A DNA stretch of 64,000 nt from NCBI GenBank assembly GCA_032717465.1, contig CM064671.1, positions 54,229,491 through 54,293,490 on the forward strand, given 5' to 3'. Below the pieces are notes generated by a model that saw nothing but the letters and a program-made list of their open reading frames with translations, did not search any database and was not told the DNA's origin. The DNA is from Coenobita brevimanus. Lineage: Eukaryota > Arthropoda > Malacostraca > Decapoda > Coenobitidae. A program made the position numbers and the translations under genes. Shown here piece by piece: positions 1 through 10,899 of this stretch. Position 1 is the first letter of the stretch. Each line of letters starts with the position of its first letter.

Positions 1-913
1 GAAAAATTAGTGAAATGGGAAAATAAGGACCATTCAGTTTAGAGAATAAGTGTTACAACGAAAGGAAGGATTGACATCATTTATTAAAGTAAAATTTTAT
101 AAAAATATGTGCAACATAATAATGTAAGCTATAAAAAAAAAGGAAGATGACTCTACAGAATATAAGTACTAATATCAAAATAACCATTTAGAAATGAACG
201 CCATTCATGTAGTGAAGTAGGGTTTAGAAAAATAAGTGCTTTATACGTAAGTAGAAACAGTAGTGATGCCTTTCGGCATAGCTCTGTCCTCGCTGGTACG
301 CCCTGGCTTTCGGACAACCCCCCCTAGGCACAGACTCAGTCATCGTGGCGCAACCTAGCCGCATCTACAAAAGAGATCGCACTTCTTCCCTTCTGCAGTC
401 CACAACATATCCTAGATCCCTGGGGACACTTAGAGTAGGGAGACGAAGGATGTTTTTTTTTTTTTTTTGTCTTCTATCGAATTTTTAAAGTGGTATATTT
501 GCTGACATATGATGGCTGAGAAACAAGCAATTGTAACAAAAATTATCATGTACAGTGACTGTGCAACAGGTTCATAGCCATCCTTTACTGATTAATGAGT
601 TAACACGAACTAATGGGAAACAAAGACAGTCCCTGACTCTGGTTGGCATAGGAATCAGCCTCTGATATACCCAATTGCTAACCAGAGATGTTGCTTAATA
701 TATATCACTGGTTCCCCCCGTGTTAATTTATGCAGCCTACATTTCACCTTTATAAACCCGATCAAATACCATCCATCCAAGGGTTACGCCCCAGAATGTT
801 GGTAATATTTTTCCCTATTGCTCAATTCTCTTCCCAACTTTTCTCTGCCCACATGACTAGATCTAGATTACTGGAACCTCAAAGTAATGTACGGACCTCC
901 TTAGTATCCCCAA

Positions 914-970
<57 letters not shown>

Positions 971-1640
971 TGATCTATAGGAGTTTATTTCATTTGTTGT
1001 AATCGTAACAGATTAGATGACTAAGAAATATTTTTCTGTCTCCAAGAATAAGAACTTGGTTAAAAAAAAAAAAATCTTGGAATATGTAATATCAAGGTTT
1101 ACACCATTTATTGGTATGAGCAAACACTATCATCGATACCTCACAGTGATGTATGTTTTTAACAAATGTTATTGTAAGTACAGTGCCATGATGTAGGTTT
1201 CTAAATACTAATAATCTTGTGAAATAATTATCGTAAGCAATGAACCGGGTTCATTCTAATGTGATCACTAACATCAAGTCATATGAACCTATAGCTGACT
1301 CTAGCAAACAGATCATGTCAGCCTTCAAGACCTTTGCAAATTTTGGTGACTGGGTTCATTATATTGCCTTTTAAATGCTGGTTTAACTTCAACTACATGT
1401 GGATATATTTTTGTGTATTAGTATGAGTCCCCCACTCTTTCGCTATATTACAAGCCGTGGCAGGTTCTCGATTATCTACACATAAGTACCCACAGACACC
1501 ACTTGAGCAAAACACGCTCCCACATTATACTAAGTACATCTGTTTCATTTCTCTGGAGGTCAAACGTGCCTTTGTAAGTAGCTGAAAGGTATTCTTAGTA
1601 ATAATATTTAGCGACCACCTGATTCTCCGAATTAAGACCG
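1..1640. other. Unassigned left flank, no gene seen
   Basis: No convincing coding frame, RNA gene or transposon protein is visible on either strand. There is a poly-T run near 450-468 and a CT microsatellite at 917-966, annotated separately. A 90-codon frame over the CT tract is low complexity and I do not regard it as a gene. Confidence 0.6.
917..966. repeat. (CT)n microsatellite
   Basis: About 25 uninterrupted CT dinucleotides ending in a short CCCTCT interruption. Confidence 0.97.
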
Positions 1641-1647
1641 TGTATAA

Positions 1648-1744
1648 CTTCAACCCGGCTCAGCAGTAATGTAAGGGTGACCGACCTCCCTCAGAAGTAA
1701 AGTGAGTGTGTTCTACCCGCCTCAGCAGGAACATGATTGGGTGG
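1648..1744 (+). repeat. Diverged units of the 31-bp minisatellite, left of LINE-A1
   Basis: Three degenerate units carry the CTCAGCAGTAATGT-type core and a CTACCC/CGACC block, matching the array at 4043-4563 on the other side of LINE-A1. They are the left remnant of an array split by the LINE. TAACTTCA occurs at 1645 and again at 4041, but it is not directly next to the element on the left, so I do not call it a target-site duplication. Confidence 0.65.
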
Positions 1745-4042
1745 GGGAATGGAATCTCGAACCATCACTTTAGTGATGGCCAAGGTAAGGCTGCAAAGAA
1801 AATGGGTGAAGAGACAAAGGGGAAGACAGGAGGAAACAGCTCCCGTGAAAAGAGTGGAGAAGTTGCAAGAAAGTGAAAAAATGGCAGAGTATAAGAGCAC
1901 TGTGGATGAAAGGTTGGGAAGGTATGAGTTAGAGCACATGGAAGGGGTAAAACAAGTATGCAAGATATTCACGGAAGAGATAGGTGCAGCGTGCGAGGTG
2001 GCTTGTGGAATGAGAAGGAGGTGCACGGGTGTGCAAGGGACAGCATTGTGGAATGATGAGGTGAAGTGAGCTGTGGAACAAAAGAAGGCATAGAGTGACT
2101 GGCTAGCAAGTATAGATAGGGAAGAAGATGAGAGAGAGAAGAGAGAAGTATATGTGAGCAGGAGAAGGGGGGTGAAGAGACTGGTGAAGGAGAGTAAGAA
2201 GAGAGTGGATGAAGAGTTTGGGAGGAATCTGAGTGTAAAACGGAGGGAGAGCAAGAAATTGTTTTGGAAGGAGGTAAAGAAAGTAAGACAGTGTGAAAGG
2301 GGAAATAGTAGGGGAATGAAAGATAGGAATAATAAATTGTTGGTGGAGAAGAGAGAGAAAATGAGGAGGTGGAAGGAGCACTTTGAGGATTTGTTGAATG
2401 TAGAGAGTGACAGCAGTGCGAATATAAGTGGTTGGGGAATGGCTGGGAGAAGAAGAGATGAGAAGAGGGAGGAAGAGATCAGTAGGGCGGAAGTAGTGGA
2501 AGCAATGAAGAAGATCAAGTTGGGAAAGGCCCCAGGAATTGATTGAGTGTGTGGTGAAATGCTGTGGTATGGGGGTGAGGTTTTTGTGGAGTGGATATGG
2601 AAGTTGTGTAGATTGGCTTGGGAAGAGGGAAGGGTTCCAGAGGATTGGAAATAGGTATAATTGATCCTTTATACAAAGGAAAAGGGGAGAGAGAAGTATG
2701 TGGTAACCATAGGGGTATTTGCCTTCTTAGTGTGATTGGAAAAACATATGGTAGAATACTTATTGTTAGGGTTAGGCACATAACAGAGGAGCTAGTTGAA
2801 GAAGAACAAAGAGGATTAAGGAAGGGAAGAGGGTGTGTAGATGAGATACTTATTCTAAGATGTTTAGTGGAGAAGTATCTAGAGAAGGGAAAGAAAGTGT
2901 ATGCAGCCTTCATGGACTTGGGGAAAGCATATGATGGAGTGGATAGGCAAGGTATGTGGAAGGTACCGGTAATAAGAATATATGGAGTGGATGGGAAATT
3001 GTTGGGTGCTGTGAAGAGTATGTACGAGGGAGCTAGGGCTGTAGTGTGAGTGGATGGTGAGCTGAGTGAGTTCCTTGATCTAAATATTGGACTGAAACAG
3101 GGATGTGTGATGTCTCCATGGCTGTTTATTATATTCATGGATGGGGTTGTAATGGAGGTGCAAGGTAGGGAAGTGGATGTGGGGGCGGCTCTAATGAATG
3201 AGGGTGAGGTGTGGAAGATTCCGGTGTTGCTGTTTGTAAATGATACAGTATTGTTGACTGAAGATGAATGGGAGTTGCAAGGTTTGGTGAATGAATTTGT
3301 GACAGTGTGTCAGAAGAGGAATCTGAAAATTAATGTAAACAAAAGTAAAGTTACGGTGTTTGAGAGGAATGAAGTAATAGAATTCACATTGAGGTTGGAT
3401 GGTGAGGATATGGAGAATGTTAGTGCATTCAAGTACTTGGGTAGTGTGATGAGTAAGGATGGAACTTTGGGGGATGAAGTGCTCGATAGGACACAGCAGG
3501 GAAGGAAGGTTGTTGGTTCCCTGAAAGCGGTGATGAGAAATAGGGAGGTGAGTATGGAAGTTAAGAAGTCACTGTATGATAGTACTGTGATCCCTACCCT
3601 AACGTATGGAAGCGAGGCATGGACCTTGCAAGAGGGGAACAAGTCAAGAGCAAGAGCAGTGGAAATGAGTTACTTGAAAGGAGCATGTGCAGTGATATGG
3701 AGGGACAGGTTGACGAATGAAGAAGTGAAAGAACGTTGTGGGGTGGATGTGGATGTGTCTGAGAAAATTAGGAGAAATACACTGAGGTGGTCTGGACATG
3801 TGGAGAGAATGGAGAATGAAAGACTGACTAAGAGGGTGTATGTAGGTGAGGTGGAGGGAGGGAGAGGGAGGGGGAGACCTAGGATAAGGTGAAGGGATGG
3901 AGTTGAGAGGTATATGAGGGATGGGGGAGATATTTGGGGGGAGGGCAGTCAAATGGTGGGTGACAGAGCGACTTGGAGGCGTATTGTCTGCGGCCACCCT
4001 TTGCGGGATGAGGGCGTTGGGCTATAGATAGATAGATAGATA
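1745..4042 (+). mobile_element. LINE-A1, 5'-truncated non-LTR retrotransposon copy
   Basis: A LINE copy beginning near the end of the endonuclease domain and running through the linker, reverse transcriptase and C-terminal domain. It ends in a (GATA)n tail at 4024-4042. Copies of the same family occur at 23229-24672, 51085-51787 and 55466-56972 (minus), with short 3' tails at 26962-27050 and 63770-63827 (minus). All share the GTGGCCACCC block followed by a GATA-type tail. The C-terminal RWFGHVERM and RGRGRPRM motifs resemble RTE/Proto2-type LINEs; the clade is not certain. The insertion lies inside a 31-bp minisatellite. Confidence 0.9.
1773..4027 (+). pseudogene. LINE-A1 linker, reverse transcriptase and C-terminal domain, broken
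   Basis: The open segments 1737-2069 and 2154-2546 share a frame; 2618-3049 and 3050-3892 share another. The breaks are in-frame stops plus a frameshift near 2610-2640. Recognisable in order: linker with WNDEVK, KAPGID, GNHRGICLLSV, AFMDLGKAYDGVD (RT motif with catalytic Asp), [12 protein letters not shown], then the FADD box, which reads FVND. One catalytic Asp is therefore replaced by Asn, so the enzyme would be dead even without the stops. The C-terminal RWSGHVERM domain follows, and the frame ends just before the GATA tail. Known family role: target-primed reverse transcription. Confidence 0.88.
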
Positions 4043-4563
4043 ACTTCATCCTGTTCCGCAGTGTATGTCGCTGTTATTGAGAGTGACCTACATGCCTCAA
4101 CATTAATGTGAGTGACTTACTTGCCTCAGCAGTAGCCTAATGTGACAGTGCCCTACCCGCCTCAGCAGTAATGTGAGAGTGCCCTACCCACCTCAGCAGT
4201 AATGTGAGAGTGCCCTACCCACCTCAGCAGTAATGTGAGAGTGCCCTACCCGCCTCAGCAGTAATGTTAGAGTGCCCTACCCACCTCAGCAGTAATGTGA
4301 GAGTGCCCTACCCACCTCAGCAGTAATGTGAGAGTGCCCTACCCACCTCAGCAGTAATGTGAGAGTGCCCTACCCGCCTCAGCAGTAATGTTAGAGTGCC
4401 CTACCCACCTCAGCAGTAATGTGAGAGTGCCCTACCCACCTCAGCAGTAATGTGAGAGTGCCCTACCCGCCTCAGCAGTAATGTTAGAGTGCCCTACCCA
4501 CCTCAGCAGTAATGTGAGACTGACCTACCTGCCTCAGCAGTAATGTGAAAGTTACCTACCCTG
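4043..4563 (+). repeat. 31-bp minisatellite array with higher-order pattern
   Basis: The unit CTCAGCAGTAATGTGAGAG + TGCCCTACCCRC repeats every 31 bp exactly. CTCAGCAG starts at 4161, 4192, 4223, 4254, 4285, 4316, 4347, 4378, 4409, 4440, 4471, 4502 and 4533, with more diverged units from about 4070. Two variable sites (GTGAG or GTTAG; CCCA or CCCG) cycle in blocks of three to four units. Confidence 0.95.
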
Positions 4564-5262
4564 CGAACCTGCCCGACAACCCTGGAGAGCTGTGCGTGCA
4601 TCACGTTTGCGGCCTTTTCGTCCACACCCACCTCGAATACACCCACACCATATGTTGAGCTGTTTTCAATCTGGTTGGAATAACATAAACCATTAGTTTG
4701 AGTTTCTGATATGCCTGTCTCTTCTGGTATGCAGCAAGACATTTTCTTATGTAGGACAATGCACTTGAGTGTAAGTTAGTACCGGTACTTGAGTTACCAT
4801 GGCAGTGGAATCGTAGATCTCTCCTTTCGTTGTAACGGTGATAATCGGGCATTCTACAGTTGACACACTTGAAATTGCAGCACTAAATACCAGCCCGAAC
4901 GAATATGTTGATTTCACACTATCTGATGAATAAATGTGTTCACTCAACATTAGGTTTATGTTAATTTGAATACAATAATAGATTATCAATAATGATCTCT
5001 CATGTATTGCATTCTATTGGCAGGTACACAGATATCTTACTCATGTAGTGAGGTAGTTCAGCAGCTGTTGCGGCAGCCAAGGTGAACAGCAGAGGTTGGT
5101 ACATCACCCCTTATTCGTTTCAGTCTACCGAGAAACACAGAGGTTTCATGAAATGCAGTTTTAATGGTCCAGATTTATTGTAAATTCATCACTAGTTTGG
5201 CTTATAATTCTGGAAATAAGAAAATGTAGATTTTAAATAACTGATGGCTGTTTAGTCAGCGT
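4564..5262. other. Unassigned spacer
   Basis: Three overlapping minus-strand frames of about 80 codons lie between 4503 and 4989 in different phases. None shows a recognisable domain. I see no repeat structure here and treat it as unassigned. Confidence 0.5.
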
Positions 5263-5270
5263 ATGAGTAA

Positions 5271-5770
5271 TTGATGAAAAAGATAATTAGATCTGATGTG
5301 AGAGGTGTAAGGCTGAGAGGAAGACCACGAATAGGATGGATGGACAGTGTGAAGAGAGCGCTGGATGCGAGAGGGATGTCTGTTGAGCAAGGAAGAGTGG
5401 CTGTGCGTGACAGAAATAAATGGAGAGAAATTGTGAATGAATAAGTGATGACGCAGCCCTGAGGGGATATTCTCCCGCATTTGGTCTGATCAGCTAGTCA
5501 GGTCAGGTGCGGGTAAGGGGATGGGTCTGTTATGATGTGGCAGGGGTAAACCAGTTCTGCTGTCGGGCCCTGCTGCGGATGTCACTGATTGCATTGCCCA
5601 GTTGACCCTTGTGCGGTGTGGTGCGGTGAGGATCTGTCCGTTCTCCCCTTTGGGGCTAAGATGCAAATGAATGTGTTTGAATGGATGAGTAAATGGAGAG
5701 TGAGTCGTCCTGTCTCGGCTACCTCCCTTTCCTTGGGGGAAGCAGCCTAGGTATATAGATAGATAGATAG
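5271..5770 (+). mobile_element. LINE-B1, 500-bp 5'-truncated copy with 8-bp target duplication
   Basis: It is flanked by ATGAGTAA at 5263-5270 and again at 5771-5778. The insert encodes the last ~55 residues of the LINE-B C-terminal domain (VRGVRLRGRPRIGW, then RNKWREIVNE and a stop near 5442). A ~320-bp 3' UTR nearly identical to 48109-48427 follows, ending in (GATA)n. This is a textbook target-primed, 5'-truncated insertion. LINE-B2 at 47401-48427 is the longer copy of the same family. Confidence 0.93.
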
Positions 5771-5949
5771 ATGAGTAACAGTGTGATGTGTTGGTGAATG
5801 GGGAGACTTTATTTCGTGGATGATTAATCGCGCCATTATAAATGACTGAGACGGAACTGTGAATGGGTGAAACTGTATTGTCTTAAGAAGACAAGAAAGA
5901 GCACACGGAAGTGCAACACTCGCGTCCACCAACTGGTTTAAGGGCCGAA

Positions 5950-6895
5950 TATTTGACTTTGTCCTGTGACCTTGACCTTTGATAAATGACTGTCAAAATC
6001 GCATTAATTTCTGCCTAACTCGTAATTCTTCCACCAAGTTTGGTTCAGATCAAATAAAAACAATGAGATTGTGCCCAATGACCGTGATATTTGAGCTTTC
6101 CCTGTAACCTTGACCTGAGACTGTTTTGTTCTCCAATTTACATATCTCTTCCCTTGTTTTAACATGAACCAGCAACAAAACTTAGTCTATATCAGAAAAA
6201 AAAAATAATTCGACTTTCCCATATAACTTTGACCTTTGATCTTTTGTTCTCTAAAGCAACAAGTCAGCCTCTTGAGTGATCCTCAGCTCAGATCTGATCA
6301 AAACTATTTTAGTTATTATATTCACATTTAGGCCATTGGGTCGAAACTGGACCTTGTTCTGTTTCCTTGATACTTATTTTAAAATATGGATCACTTCATT
6401 CTTGCTTGACCCTTACCAAATCAGATGAAAAATGAGTTGAACTTGTCCCAAAGCTTTGACATTTACCCTTCCCATATAAGCCTGACCACCGATTGTTGTA
6501 AAAAAAATATATATATAGTTCTAGTACTTGGCTGACCATCAATCCTTCTGCCAAGTTTGGTAAAAGTTGCATCAAAGCCGTCTGAGTTATTTTGTTAGAA
6601 AACTCACATACTGTTCAAGAATTTTTCTTACCTTTTTACCATGTCCTTTGACTTATTGTTCTCAAAACTGAATCACATCATTTTTGTCTTATCCACGACC
6701 CTTCTGCGATGTTAGCTCAAAACTTGATAAAAGCTGTTTAAATTCATTTTGTCGTGGCAGCGTTTGACCCAAGTCTGCAACCTTGACATTTAAAATACTG
6801 ATTTTGAAAATAAAAGATTTCAGATACTCTTTCACTTTCTCGTAACCTTTCTTTCAAGTTTCGTTGAAGTCGAATTTAAACTGTTCATGTTGGGG
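5950..6895. repeat. Degenerate array of ~120-165 bp units with TGACCTT and CAAGTTTGGT blocks
   Basis: A TGACCTTTGAT-like block recurs at about 5971, 6111, 6231, 6367, 6483, 6648 and 6783. A second block (CCAAGTTTGGT...GATCAAAAC...GAGTTATT) recurs at about 6036, 6168, 6289, 6413, 6551, 6700 and 6852. The two blocks alternate in fixed order, so this is a tandem array of roughly seven old monomers and not chance. Similar TGACCTT-rich repeats are known from many marine invertebrates. Confidence 0.75.
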
Positions 6896-6904
6896 GAGAT
6901 TATA

Positions 6905-7212
6905 TATGACTCAAGCACGTCTCTTTGATTCTGCTTATCTCACTGGCTTCCTTTAATCCCTGTCACTTCACTGCACTAAGGGATCTTTATCTCTTCTCTA
7001 TCACTACATCAATGGTTACTGCTCCTCTGAACAGTCTGCTTGCATCCCTCCACCACTACAGTGGGCGAGTAGCACCCACCCAGTCATCTCGAACGGATCT
7101 TGAATTTGGCTCTCTAATACCTTTTTTTTTTAATTGTATTTTCTTCGAAGAAACAACCTTGTACGTATCTAGCCTTTGGTTCCTTCTTCCTTGCATAACA
7201 CACACACACACA
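6905..7212 (+). mobile_element. LINE-C 3' fragment with internal deletion and (AC)n tail
   Basis: It matches the 3' end of LINE-C (37700-38095): the CATTGGTTACTGCTCCTCT-type stretch, CCTCCACC, a T-run, then GGTTCCTTCTTCCTTGCATA. About 100-150 bp present in the longer copy are missing between the two halves. It ends in (CA)n at 7198-7212, whereas the copy at 38 kb ends in (TA)n, so the tail microsatellite differs between copies. No reading frame survives. Confidence 0.75.
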
Positions 7213-7499
7213 AGGAGTCAAGGAGGACAGACGTGCGCCAAAAACGCTCCATACTGAGTCAGCACGGCCAGTGGCATTACCTAAATTAGTATCTTTATAT
7301 GAGTCAAGCTCTGTACCAGGTTAGACTAAATGATTTTTTATTATTAAAAACAAAAATAATAAGAAGTTTAAACAAGACTTGTTCAAGCAGAAAAGAGAAA
7401 CGAGTGGCGAAAGAATGCGCTCAGTCAGCTGAGGTTTGTTTAAACTACAGCTGCCCCAGGGAATGTACAGTAAGTACTCTGTGCTTTTAGTATTGCAAA
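7213..7499. other. Spacer / likely 5' leader of LINE-E
   Basis: No protein signature. It lies directly upstream of the LINE-E ORF1 start codon at 7500 and may be its 5' UTR. Confidence 0.4.
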
Positions 7500-8529
7500 A
7501 TGGACACATACTTTAGTAAAGCAAATTTGGAAAAGAGAAGGGATAAAGGTAGAAAGCAAGATGATGATTTCTACCAAGAACTGGTTGAAGTGGAGACTCA
7601 CAATAGACTGGTTGAACGTGTACACAAACTGGAGATGGCTTTCAAAAATGAAATTGATGAAATAAAGAAGAAGATGCACTTGCAAAAGGAAGAAATAGAA
7701 AAACTAAGAAGGGAGGCCAACAAGAAAGACACAACCATCAGTGAACTAACAGTGGAATTGAGTACACTTAGGAAGAAAATGAGTGAAATGGCAAGTACAG
7801 TAGTCAGTCACGAGGGTATTATGGAAGAGTTCAAAAATGATACAGAGACAATTAGGCAAGTAAGCAGTCTGATAGACCAGAGCAGTGATATTGAGGAGAA
7901 GATAATACAGGTGAATGAAGCTGTGCAAAACTATAAAAATGATGTGGAAACCACGTATGCTGAAATGGTGAAAGTAAAGAAAGACTTAGAAACAAGGGTA
8001 GAGGAAAAAAAGCGTTAAAAAGGATGTGAAAAGAATAATCCAAAACAACCCAAAGTTAGTCAGAGATTCAGTATATATCAACAAATCTATAGTAATCACT
8101 GGTATAGAAGAGGAAGAAGTAAAAAACAAGATCACAAGAGACAAAAAGGAGATGGCAAATGTAATGAGCTTACTGAAAGAAGTATCAGAGGAAATCTGTA
8201 GTAAAGATATAGAGGAACACAAAAGGTTACGGAAATACAAGAAAAGCAAGACAAGACCTGTAAAGGTAACTTTCCAGAGTGTAAACACTGTGGAGGAGAT
8301 ACCAAAAAATGCAAAGAATCTTATGGAAAAAGAGGAGTTCAAAAATGTATGGATAAAAAGATGCCTAACACAAAAGGAACTGGAATTACTGAAAGAGAAG
8401 AGGGAGGAAGCAAAAACAAAAAATGAGGGAAGATCAGAAGAGGAGAAGAACACATTTTTTTACAAAGTAATAGGATTGCAGGTACGAAAGTGGTACACAA
8501 ACAGGAGGGAAGAAAAAGGAGGAAGGTAG
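7500..8529 (+). pseudogene. LINE-E ORF1: coiled-coil nucleic-acid-binding protein, one frameshift
   Basis: Two frames, 7500-8018 and 8026-8529, together give about 340 residues. The first half is a long charged coiled coil with heptad-like Lys/Glu/Leu spacing (about residues 35-170). The second half begins with YINKSIVITGIEEEEV, resembling the start of the RRM-like domain of L1-type ORF1 proteins, and ends in a very basic tail. The frames are separated by a single-base slip in the A7 run near 8008. Known role of such proteins: a trimeric RNA chaperone that packages the LINE RNA. It lies just upstream of the endonuclease frame. Lys/Glu bias is extreme compared with neighbours. Confidence 0.72.
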
Positions 8530-8559
8530 TAGAACCATGTCATGACAAGTATATAAACA

Positions 8560-9474
8560 AGATATAAAGTTGATGTACTCAAATGTGGATGGAATGGTAT
8601 CTAAATTACTAGAGATGAATGATTATGTCAGAGAAAATGAACCACATATAATATGCCTAACTGAAACAAAATTAACACCAAGGATATCCAATGACATACT
8701 AAACTTAGAGGAATACAATATATGGAGAAGAGACAGAAATTTAAAAAAAGGAGGAGGATATTAACTAAGAAAAATCTAAAAGTCAATAAAATAAAACTAG
8801 ATATACCATCACAAGTAGAACTGATTGCAGTAGAGATCAACATATCTGAAGGAAAAGTAATTGTAGCCAATTTGTACATGACACCTAGATCAAACACATG
8901 GGAAAGAGATGAATATGAGGACCTGGCAGAGAGTACAATTCAGAATTTAAGATCATTACTACATAAAATGGAAGAGAAGTCGGAAAGAATTATACTAACT
9001 GGAGATTCTGATACAAATATAAATTGCAATACTCTAGATTTAACTAGCCAAGAAAGCTGTTGGGACCAAAAGCTCCTAGATCTCGTGCAAGAGTTTTTCC
9101 TACCGCAACATGTGAGGGAAACCACCAGAAATAGAGGACTCGATGTACCTTCAATGCTAGATCTAATATTTACTAGGCAAGAAAATGATATTGACAGTTT
9201 AATATATCACCCTCCACTCGGCAAAAGCGATCATGCAGTACTAAATTACAACTTCAGGATAGCATATGACATAGTTAACAGTGATGAAAGTTACAACAAG
9301 AGCCTAAACTATAAAAAGGGAAATTATCAAGACCTAAAGAAGTATTTCTTAGAAGTTCATTGGGAAAATGAGCATAGAGGACAAGATTTAAATGCTGTAT
9401 ATAAAAAATTCTGTGAATTTTATGAAATAGGAGTCCAGAAGTACATCCCACAGCGACAAAGAAGCAGATAAGAA
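8560..9474 (+). pseudogene. LINE-E ORF2 N-terminus: APE-type endonuclease, RT missing
   Basis: The frames 8570-8764 and 8722-9471 overlap, with a one-base shift near 8757 in a GGAGGA run. Endonuclease signatures in order: YSNVDGM (Asn motif), CLTETKL (catalytic Glu), ILTGDSDTN at the place of the usual GDFN box, a LDLIFTR block, and KSDHAVL (SDH motif). The protein then stops shortly after the endonuclease, and no reverse transcriptase follows in any frame before 9660. Loss of the 3' half is the reverse of normal LINE 5' truncation, so it probably reflects a later deletion. Family placement (L1/CR1-like with two ORFs) is uncertain. Confidence 0.75.
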
Positions 9475-10439
9475 AATGCAGAAATGTCATAAAAGACTTT
9501 GTAGTGACTTGTAGAGAAGTTTTGTTGTTTAGTTGTCACTCTTGATTTCTTGTAGTAGGGATTAAAGATGAATACAGTGAGTTGATCTTAATTTATTATC
9601 TTCAGAGAAAATCTAAGTTGAGCAGGGTATGTCTTACAGAAACAATATAATAAGTAAGTCTAGTTGGGCCCCTCTTTCTTGTTCACTCTCTCCACTACCT
9701 GTCGGTTCTATGGCCTGTCTCCTTCTGAGCTCTGCTTCCTAAATTCTGGTGTAGCAGGGGTCGTGTCACCTGTGTTACTGTTGTTGGAATGTTCTAGAAG
9801 CCTGTGTGTGAGTATGTGTGTATGTGTGTGTATGGTCACGAGGCGCTGTCGTGTGCCTATCAAGCATTAGAGTGTGTAAGCATGTTTAGCATTGCTCGAT
9901 TCTCGCAGACACAATACCTTCTCATCATCTGACTTGCTGCTTCTATCTGTCTGTTTATCTATCTATTTATCCATCTGTCTATTATGATTTGTAATTATAA
10001 TATGGACTCATAACATTGCTCGGCCACGCCTCTGAAGGTCCTCCGACAGCAATCATCATTGACATATGCTAATCTATTAGTACATAATATTGATTATAAT
10101 ATTATACACATACAATATTCATAGTAAATTGCAATGATCTAGTAATATTACATTTTAAACAAGTTGTATACATATTTGAATAAATGCAATGGTTGTTGTA
10201 TGACATTTTGTAAGATGTGTATGTATAACAGACATACGCATATAACTGTGCAATGGTAATACTGCTAGCTTATTACATTACATATTGAGTTATCCCTTTA
10301 GTAATGTCTAATATTTCGCCTAACTTGTAAGATGATTCTGGTAATACAGAATTGTGGTATAATTGTATGACTTTACATAATATAGTAGTAATATTGTGAT
10401 AATACATAATTGTAACATTTTATGAATTGTTACATAATA
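9475..10439. other. AT-rich unassigned spacer
   Basis: No coding signal. A TG-rich patch occurs near 9800-9835. From about 10200 the sequence is built of TTACATAAT/TGTAAT words that grade into the tandem repeat that follows. Confidence 0.5.
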
Positions 10440-10700
10440 TTGTGACAATGCATAATTGTATTGGCCTTATAATTGTAGTTACATTTTGTTAATGCAACTG
10501 TTACATAATTGTGTTGGCCTTATAATTGTAGTTAAAGTTACATAAAAGTTACATCTTGTTAATGCAACTGTTACATAATTGTTACATATTTTTTTGTAGT
10601 TACATAATTGTAGTTAAAGTTACATAAAAGTTACATCTTGTTAATGCAACTGTTACATAATTGTTACATATTGTTTGTAGTTACATAATTGTGGTTAAAG
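10440..10700 (+). repeat. ~80-bp tandem repeat (TTACATAATTGT type)
   Basis: GTTAAAGTTACATAAAAG and its context recur at 10531, 10613 and (diverged) 10693, a period of 80-82 bp. AATGCAACTGTTACATAATT also recurs. Three partial to full units. Confidence 0.85.
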
Positions 10701-10734
10701 TTTCGATGTTTCTCACCAAAAGCGGAGGTTTTAG

Positions 10735-10738
<4 letters not shown>

Positions 10739-10766
<28 letters not shown>
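10739..10766. repeat. Poly-A run (A28)
   Basis: Uninterrupted adenines. It could mark an old insertion end, but no linked element is recognised. Confidence 0.85.
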
Positions 10767-10768
<2 letters not shown>

Positions 10769-10899
10769 GAAAATACCTCGGGATTGGGGGGGTGTTGGAG
10801 GTGCGAAATAGCTCGGGACGGGACGGGTTAAAGGAGTAAAAAGGAAGGCAAACAGCAACAGACCTTATGGTCCTTTCGAGGCTGTTAGTTAGAGTAGAC

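Noticed and set aside
1691..2518. Minus-strand 275-codon Ser/Leu/Phe-rich frame
   Set aside because: Antisense of the Lys/Glu/Arg-rich LINE-A1 linker, where purine-rich codons make the other strand stop-poor.
1645..4050. TAACTTCA on both sides of LINE-A1 as a target-site duplication
   Set aside because: On the left it lies ~95 bp outside the element edge, separated by minisatellite units.
4503..4989. Minus-strand frames with natural-looking composition
   Set aside because: Three overlapping phases, no domain, no splice-site arrangement that joins them. One starts within the minisatellite.
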